In this document: piece after piece, positions 57,250 to 64,000 of the stretch
How positions within the stretch are numbered: the first letter of the stretch is position 1
Layout: every line of letters begins with the position of its first letter
Source of the DNA: Typhlomys cinereus
Lineage: Eukaryota; Chordata; Mammalia; Rodentia; Platacanthomyidae
NCBI GenBank assembly: GCA_023101885.1
Contig: JALPQD010000126.1
Location: forward strand, 426,904-490,903
Length of the DNA stretch: 64,000 nucleotides
Direction: 5' to 3'
Position numbers and translations under genes: made by a program
Notes under the pieces: model-generated
What the model was told of the DNA's origin: nothing
Databases searched by the model: none
Seen by the model: the letters and a program-made list of their open reading frames with translations, nothing else

Positions 57250-60237
57250 TGTTGACTTACCTCCACTTGGTTGGTGATGGTCCTCACTAGATATTATGTA
57301 TAAAGCAGTGGTGGGCAGCATTTTCCAAGGTCTTTGGTCGTTCTCATTGCCTCCTTAGCTTCTGAGTTCCTAAAAATATACCAGAAACAATTAAGAGGAA
57401 AAAGAAGCAAAACTCTAAACATGCCATGATCTGAATACCCATAAGATCTTGTCATAGTCCTGATAGTGTTTCTTTTGGCCCTTGAGATAGACAGTCTTAA
57501 AACCATAGCTACAGGCAAACAGATAAGTGACTGACCTAGATTCTAGAGAAAGGATGAGCTACTGGATATATTAAATGGAAGATAATTATTTGGCCTTACT
57601 GAACACGCTTTATGCAGTTTCTTTCAAAGTGTCAGCTGCAGGAAGACAGTCTGCCTAGTCTTTGGTCTCTCTGTCCTCAGAGCACCTCATGATAACTCCC
57701 ACCTGATGAGAAAATAGCCTTAGGTTTTCAATTGTCAGGCATCCCTGGTGCTTCACTGGGTTTTAGAACAGAGTCTATGTAGGGGGATTGGAAATTTTTA
57801 TTCAGTTGACATTGAGGGTCATCATCCTCACTTCTGGCAGGTCTTGGGAGTCCCTCTGATGTATTGTTTTGATGATAATCCCCCACCACTTACATATGCC
57901 ACAGAGCTCCCACCTCATTGAGATGACAAAGAATGAACTGAGCTGATCCTCTCCTCGTCCCCCCTGCCTGCAGACACAGAGGGATGAAAACACATGCTTT
58001 ATGGTTTTTTCTCTATCCTGGGGTAGTGTCCTCAGTACTCACTTCTAATACAGCCTAGAATGTTACTCTCTAATGACCTAAGATCTATCGCTTCTGATGG
58101 AAAACCCTGAAGAGACTATTAAGGAATTTAAAGCATAATATATCTGCTCTGGTTTCATTCAGCTCTGAAAGCAAGGATAGTATGTTTTATAAATCCTTCA
58201 GTTCTAGGATGGGCAATCTCCACATTCTTCACTCAAGGTATTCACACCAACTGTTAGAAGAAATTATGAATTTCTTTAATAGCATAAGACTGTGCTAATC
58301 AGATCAAAGACTTCATCTCTCAGATCTCTCCAAGGACAACAAGAGGAAATACATCTAAAAACTTAGCCTTAGACATCTCTGGACTGAGGCTTCATTTGTT
58401 AGATAGTAGAAGTTCTCTGATACCTCACTCAGTAGCATCATTTTAACCTTTAACAGAGCTTGGGAAATTATCCCTAAGCTAACTTGACGTCATCCTACTC
58501 CAATTCCACAGCATCTGCTTCCCTGAGATCCCACAGTAGAGAAGTTTGCGTTCTCAGCATAGCTTGATAATACATGCGTAAAATTTAAAATAGCAGAGCC
58601 GAGAAAAGAGGTTTACGAGTTTAAGACAAGCCACAGTTATAAAGTGAATTCAAGAACACCTTGGCCAACTAAGTAAGATTCTGTCTCAAAATTAAAAAAA
58701 ATAAAAATAAAAAGCACAAGAGGTGGGAGTATTGGTGCATACTTGTTATCCCAGTACTTGGAAGGTAGAAGCAGGGAAATCAGAAATTCAAGGGTCATTG
58801 TTAGCTAAATAATCATTTTGAAGCCAGTTTCAGCTACTTTAGCCTATGTCCAAAAATCTAAATTTATACATGTTAGAGTGGAAAAGAGGGTCAAAGGAAA
58901 AGGGAGTTGAATAAGTGAAGACTGTGTGGGAGGTTTGAAAGGAAAGGTAGATGTGGCAATAGAGGAAAGACCACAGGAAAAGAGAAAGGAACAAAAGAGT
59001 TGGCAAAACAGCTGAGTGACGTACTGCTTGTCTGAACAACACTAGGCACTGAGTTAGATCATCAGTACCTCCAAGAACAAATGAACAAAGAAGACAGGAA
59101 TTCAGGTGTTTTCATTAATCCTTCCTCACAAGTGGCCTCTCAGAACAGAAAATGGACATGGAATGTCTGACAATGTTGATACAGGCCTGTAATCTCAGTA
59201 ATCAGAAGGCAGAAACAAAAGGATGCAGACCTAGAGGCAATCTTGGAGTTGGGCAGAAATTTCTTCCAAGTTGAAACATTCCACCCTTGAAGGAAGCTCA
59301 AGATTGGGAAGCAAACAACTCAACAACTTTCAGGAAATGCCTGAAACTCACTGGTTTCATGAAGCCCCTCCTCAAGGTTGTGGAGTCAGTAACCAGCTGC
59401 TAGAGAGGAAGCCCTCTGACTAGCTAAACTGTTTGGAAGAAACAATTATCTGTGGAGCTGCCTGCAAGTCTTGCTGAGAACTATAGGACTGCAACTTTTG
59501 TCTGTCATCACACAAGTTGGGGTGGGCTTTTCAGTGACATGGTCCCCTTTGTGAGGTCCTACTTCTCTAAATAGCCCCCATTCATACTCCCATCATTAGC
59601 TCTGGAAAAGCCATGATTGAATTGTACTTTGGTGGAACTATTTTAGTTTGTTGTTCATTTATTTTCTGGGGTGAATAGATGATTGTGTCATATCTCCCCA
59701 GGAAAATGCTCATAAAACATCTGGACTGTAGTAAAACCATGCATTAAAGATAACCGAAGGCCGAGAGTCCAGTGCAAGGGTAGAACACATGCCTAGCATT
59801 ATACAAGGCCCTGAGTTCTACTTCCAGCAAAGAAAAACAAACAAAAGCAACAGTGAAAACAATCTCTTATTGATGGGCTCTGTTAGACACTGTCTGAAGT
59901 CAACACACTGTTTACCCTCCACTCTGGCTCTATAATTTCATCTTTCTTCTAATACCCTGATTATTTTAGCATTAGTTCTCTATGATATACCAGCGAATTA
60001 TGTGCCAAATCAGGCTCCACTCACCCATGAATCTGAAAACATTTGGTGGTCAAGGTCCCCCAAGAAAGTGAACTCATCTCTAAATCCTGTGGGGGCTGCT
60101 GGGAAGGCCCCCCTCTCTTGGAATGATCAGGGATACAAAGTCACACCAAAACCACAATATAATATAAAAAGATTCATTGTCAAGAAATCAGGAGGACAAA
60201 ATAGGCAAGCAGCATGCAGCATGGCTGTCTGAGAAGC

Positions 60238-60298
<61 letters not shown>

Positions 60299-61600
60299 GT
60301 TTTGTGGTCTCTTATAGAGCATGGTCATGTGATCAAGACTATATGACTGTAAAAGTACTGAATGGGAAAGAGGGCTCACCCTGAGGTGGGTGAAAGTCAT
60401 TGGATGAATGTGCCAGTTTATTTTAGTTGCAGGTGGACTGGGGCTGTGGAGTTGTCCCTGGGAGGATGGAGCTGTCTTACCTATGTAGACTGGGAACTGT
60501 GAAGGGTTCTTTGTCTGAACTCTTTCATTGTAGGGAAAGAGTGAGGGGCATCTTGATTCGTTTTGTGTTTAACATGACTAACATCTAACAAATCCCTCTG
60601 TCTGATGTGACCAATTACATGGAAGGGCTCTTTTTTGTCAAGGAGACTCCAGGGCAGGAAGAGGACCTGTAGAGACTTAGAGGCCTCTATGTCAGGGAAA
60701 GCAGGGATGTCAGGGGTGTTCCTTTGGGAAGAGTGGAAGACAAGTGCCTGATTCAGGAGGCTGTGAAACATTTCATGCACATTAATATCACCACATGACT
60801 CTTCCTAGGAATGCACAAGGAAATGTTTATTCACTTCAGATGAGAGGGCACCAGTGCACCAAAGAAAAAATTTCATCCAGGTACAGCTTGGTGAGCCAAA
60901 GAACTTATTGTGATCACTTAACAGGAGTACAGCTAACTAAAAGTTAAATACATCTCCAGTAACTGTCATTCACTGTATGTCTAACTCACAGACAATAGCA
61001 TCTCTTAAGATCCACCACTTGCCTCACTCATCAAATTATTTTGTAACTGTTTAGAGGAGTGCGATTTCATGAGGGTCTCATGAATGTCTTATAAAAGCCC
61101 CCCCACCATAAAGGAATGTTAATGAACCCAAGCTCAAGGGGATCTTGTTCTAGTTATCAAAGCTATTCCAATTCAAAATGGTGATGATAGTATCCAACTC
61201 AAAAGAATCAGCAACACAAGAAAGTCACACTAGGGATGACACAGAGAAAAGGTTCTTTAGTGTGGGAAAACAACTGGACATAGGTAGGAACCAGAGCCAT
61301 AACATGGTCAGGCCTCTACCATCCCTGAGCCTCAGAGCAAGAGGACTCTAGGTTAAAATAAAAACTTATAGTTCTCACTTCCACCTACCATGTTAAGACT
61401 TATTGTTTGTAATTTTAGCACAGGATTTTTCTTTTTATGACTTAATAGATACTGTGCAGTAGTGAAAAGAGAAGTCAATTACTAAACTCAGTATCCTTCT
61501 CAGGCTGAAAAGTGTGGACTATTGAGAAATTCAGATCATGAATCTCATTTCATTGTTGCTTCTTTTGAGTCATATATACTCAAGAAAATTGAACAAGTTT
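57250..61600. other. Intergenic DNA with scattered SINE relics
   Basis: B1 relics lie at about 58590-58700, 58720-58810 and 59163-59250 (plus), and an ID-like SINE at about 59758-59850 ('gcatgcctagcattatacaaggccctgagttc' then an A-rich tail). About 59260-59640 may be an LTR relic that I cannot name. A (GA)n microsatellite is at 60239-60294. The region just upstream of the MAGE relic (57780-58500) could hold its decayed 5' flank. No intact gene is seen. Confidence 0.5.
60239..60294. repeat. (GA)n microsatellite
   Basis: A nearly uninterrupted GA dinucleotide run with a single A insertion near its start. Confidence 0.97.
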
Positions 61601-61624
61601 TTAAGTTTTCTAACTTATGAATGT

Positions 61625-61925
61625 ATGTGTTTCTGTGTTCATTTGTGTGTGTGCATATAGAAGTCGAGGTTAATAGATGACTTTCCTTAGATGTTCACCT
61701 AGAACTTTTGTTGCTATTCTATTTTTTCACAGTGTCTCATTGATCTAAAACTTGCCTATTTGCCAAGGCTGCTGGCCAATAAGTCTAAATCTTATCCCTG
61801 TCTCTGCCTCCTTAGGACTGTAAATAAAATCATGTACTTCTATACTGTGTGTTATGGAGACCAAACCTCAGGTACTCGTTTTTGCAAAGCAAGCACTTTA
61901 TTGAATGAGTGATCTCACTAGCCAT
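61625..61925 (-). repeat. Rodent SINE (B4/RSINE-like), minus strand
   Basis: The plus strand contains 'cacagtgtctcattgatctaaaacttgcc', 'aaggctgctggccaataagtctaaatcttatccctgtctctgcctcc' and ends 'aagcaagcactttattgaatgagtgatctcactagcc', the reversed layout of a composite rodent SINE with a tRNA-like head. The family name is uncertain. Confidence 0.6.
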
Positions 61926-62344
61926 ATTGCCTTTTTGTCTGAGAAGAGAGGTTGATACATTTATTATGCTCCCATGTATCTTTTTGTAAGTCTAAATGTT
62001 AGAATGCAAATAGAGGTCACAGTGGTAGCAATTGCCAGTTATTATAATGTCATTAAACAGAACCAAAACAGAACAGAACTTTGTAGTGTAATATTTGCCC
62101 TGGAAATGTCAAAAGAACATGCAGCTCTCCAGAATTTGACAAATCAAATCAGTCAAAATATGACTTTATTAAAGGTAATCCCATTGAATCCTGTGAGAAT
62201 ATCTATCCCTTGATTTGAGTTTATCACCACACTAAAGATAGCCCTGTTTAAATAACCTAGTAATAGAATAAACTCAGATATGGTTTGAATTTGTATAACA
62301 TAATTAATGTTCATTGAAAATTTAATCTACAGTGCAAAGTTTGG

Positions 62345-62590
62345 GGCAGTGAAGCTTAAAGAGATTAGACCTTCAATGCGCTGAATTCATTAATGGATTC
62401 ATTAATGAATGTCATTATTCTGGATCTACTTTTTTAAAAAATGGAGGGGAGTTAAGACATTTTTTTCTCCTTCTGTGACCCCTCATGTTGTGCTATGGGA
62501 TGATACAAGAAGAAGGCTTTGGCTAGATGTTTGTTTTTCAGTCTTGGACATCCTTGTCTCCAGAACCTAAACACATTTCTTTCATATATA
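62345..62590 (+). repeat. Possible MST/MLT-type MaLR LTR fragment
   Basis: It contains 'tgctatgggatgatacaagaagaaggctttgg' and 'cagtcttggacatccttgtctccagaacc', phrases resembling the 3' half of old MaLR LTRs. The match is weak. Confidence 0.45.
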
Positions 62591-62599
62591 TACTATACT

Positions 62600-64000
62600 A
62601 CATATAATAAAAAAATATATAGGCACTATTTTATAAAGCATTAAATAGACTAAGAAGTTCTGTCTTTCCCAGTGCCAGTAGCTTGATTCGAAGCATCCTA
62701 TATCAAGTTGGAGCCACTTTAACAGAAACTTGTTGCAGGCAATATGCATAGAATACTTAGAAGTTATCGTACGTAACTTCTCTGGAGTTAAGGATCACAG
62801 AACAACATTCATTTCTACCCAAGATTTCTTTCTGATTTTTCATTATAGTTTCAGTCTTTCAACTCTGGTCATGACTTCTGGCAAGATGATCACTCATCAA
62901 AACTCTGAGAGCTTCATCTGATCTACCACACACCTTAATTTAAAATTGAATCGTGCTGATGGTCTAGTTTTCCAAGGCCCTAAACTAATTTTCTTCAAGG
63001 CATGTACACTAGAGGTTTCCCTCTGGATTCCCTCTCCATAAATACCATTTTTTCCTTCAGTTGTTCTTAATGCTTTAAGGTGTCCCCCACTGTGTTTATT
63101 ACATAATAGGTCCTCCTAGATTCTTAAATTGGATAGGAATTGGTACATCTTGCTCATTCTGACATTCTTCTTCTTAGTACAGAAATTACCAATGAATGCT
63201 CAATTAATGTTTAAGTAAATCATGATCCACTGTGAATGACATCTCACTTTTTATGGTATATTTTTTCTATCCTCTTGAAAAATCTATGCATAGACAAACA
63301 CATACTCTTTGATTTAAGGACAGAGTTTCATTGAATAATTATGCAATGTAAGGATAAAAGGGAATTGGTAACACAATGAATAATTTTGAATTTTCTTTCT
63401 TTTTGATGGGGATGCAGATTTTCTCTATGAAGCCCAGGATTGCTGAATCTTATTATATATACAGGACTGTCTTTAAACTTGTGATCCTCCTGCCTTAACC
63501 TCTCAAGTGTTGGAATGACTGTGTGTTCCTTCATGATTGTCATATTCTTTTGTTTCTTGATCCTAATTATTGCACTACCCAGTTATTTCACATTTCCAGG
63601 AAATCCTTAGTTTATTATCCTAATATATTTCTGCAAACAACTAAATTAGAAAGATTTTCAGTGTACCAAATTGTAAATCATCACCTCTTAAACATCACAT
63701 TCAAAAAATGAGCATTGTCATTCTTAAATTAAGATTTCAGAAGCAACCTCCTAATTGAAAATGATTTGTCTTAAATAAACTATTAAAAATATGACATCAC
63801 ATATGAACAAAAATCTACTGTGTTGTATTGCCTCAACCCAAACTTAACTTTCTACTGATTAGAAAATGGGCATTATTTTTCAGCTTCAAAGAAAAAAAAA
63901 CAGCCTTACACTTTATTAAGGCATTAGAGCTGTTGCACGTGGTGCAAAAACGTATGCTGATAGGGGTACCAGCGCATGTCCTGGTTTAATTCTTACTCTG
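62600..64000. other. AT-rich intergenic DNA, no gene recognised
   Basis: Apart from the B1 relic at 63400, nothing here can be named. Confidence 0.5.
63400..63525 (-). repeat. B1-like SINE relic
   Basis: The plus strand reads 'ttctctatgaagcccaggattgctgaatct...aaacttgtgatcctcctgccttaacctctcaagtgttgg', a reversed B1. Confidence 0.65.

Noticed and set aside
1..64000. CRISPR arrays, operons, bacterial-type systems or tRNA/rRNA genes
   Set aside because: The sequence is mammalian. The only tRNA-like sequences are SINE heads, and no regularly spaced repeat arrays exist beyond microsatellites.

Overview
This is a 64 kb window of mammalian nuclear DNA: AT-rich, gene-poor and dominated by interspersed repeats. 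The repeats point to a rodent. There are many copies of a tRNA-derived B2-like SINE with a (CA)n tail, ID-like and B1 (7SL-derived) SINEs, an ORR1/MT-like MaLR element and L1 elements. The B2-like SINE has a long GC-rich body unlike the mouse or rat B2 I know, so a non-murine member of the mouse-like rodents (a jerboa, for example) is my best guess, held loosely. A MAGE-B gene plus high L1 density suggests the X chromosome.

The only intact cellular gene I can support is a single-exon-coding MAGE-B family gene on the minus strand at 18063-19058 (331 codons). It has a strong start context and a plausible 5'UTR splice acceptor just upstream. A second, heavily decayed MAGE-like copy lies on the minus strand near 56580-57230. 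Together they look like one gene and one relic of an X-linked MAGE cluster.

Layout: 1-5000 is unique or ancient DNA with two SINEs. 5015-7290 holds two L1 3' ends. 8249-11715 holds B2-like and B1 SINEs. 14145-15719 is a candidate retroviral LTR. 15835-16365 is an old L1 3' end. 17600-20440 is the MAGE-B gene and its flank. 20440-29445 is a near full-length but broken L1, split by a complete MaLR element (23548-25728) and followed by a second L1 3' end. 31136-32977 is a twin-primed (5'-inverted) L1 with target-site duplications. 33935-34600 is an old L1 3' end on the minus strand. 35725-36207 is a candidate LTR. 36290-42500 is the best-preserved L1, with its reverse transcriptase active site mutated. 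42840-46150 is an ancient L1. 46150-64000 is mostly old SINEs, MaLR LTR relics, a small L1 with a 3' transduction (51717-51979), a long polypurine tract and the MAGE relic.

The most interesting items are retrotransposition scars rather than a new gene system: the open frame inside the MaLR element, the 3'-transducing L1, the twin-primed L1, and an L1 carrying a stray copy of its own ORF2 sequence in its 3'UTR. All family assignments were made by eye, without database searches.
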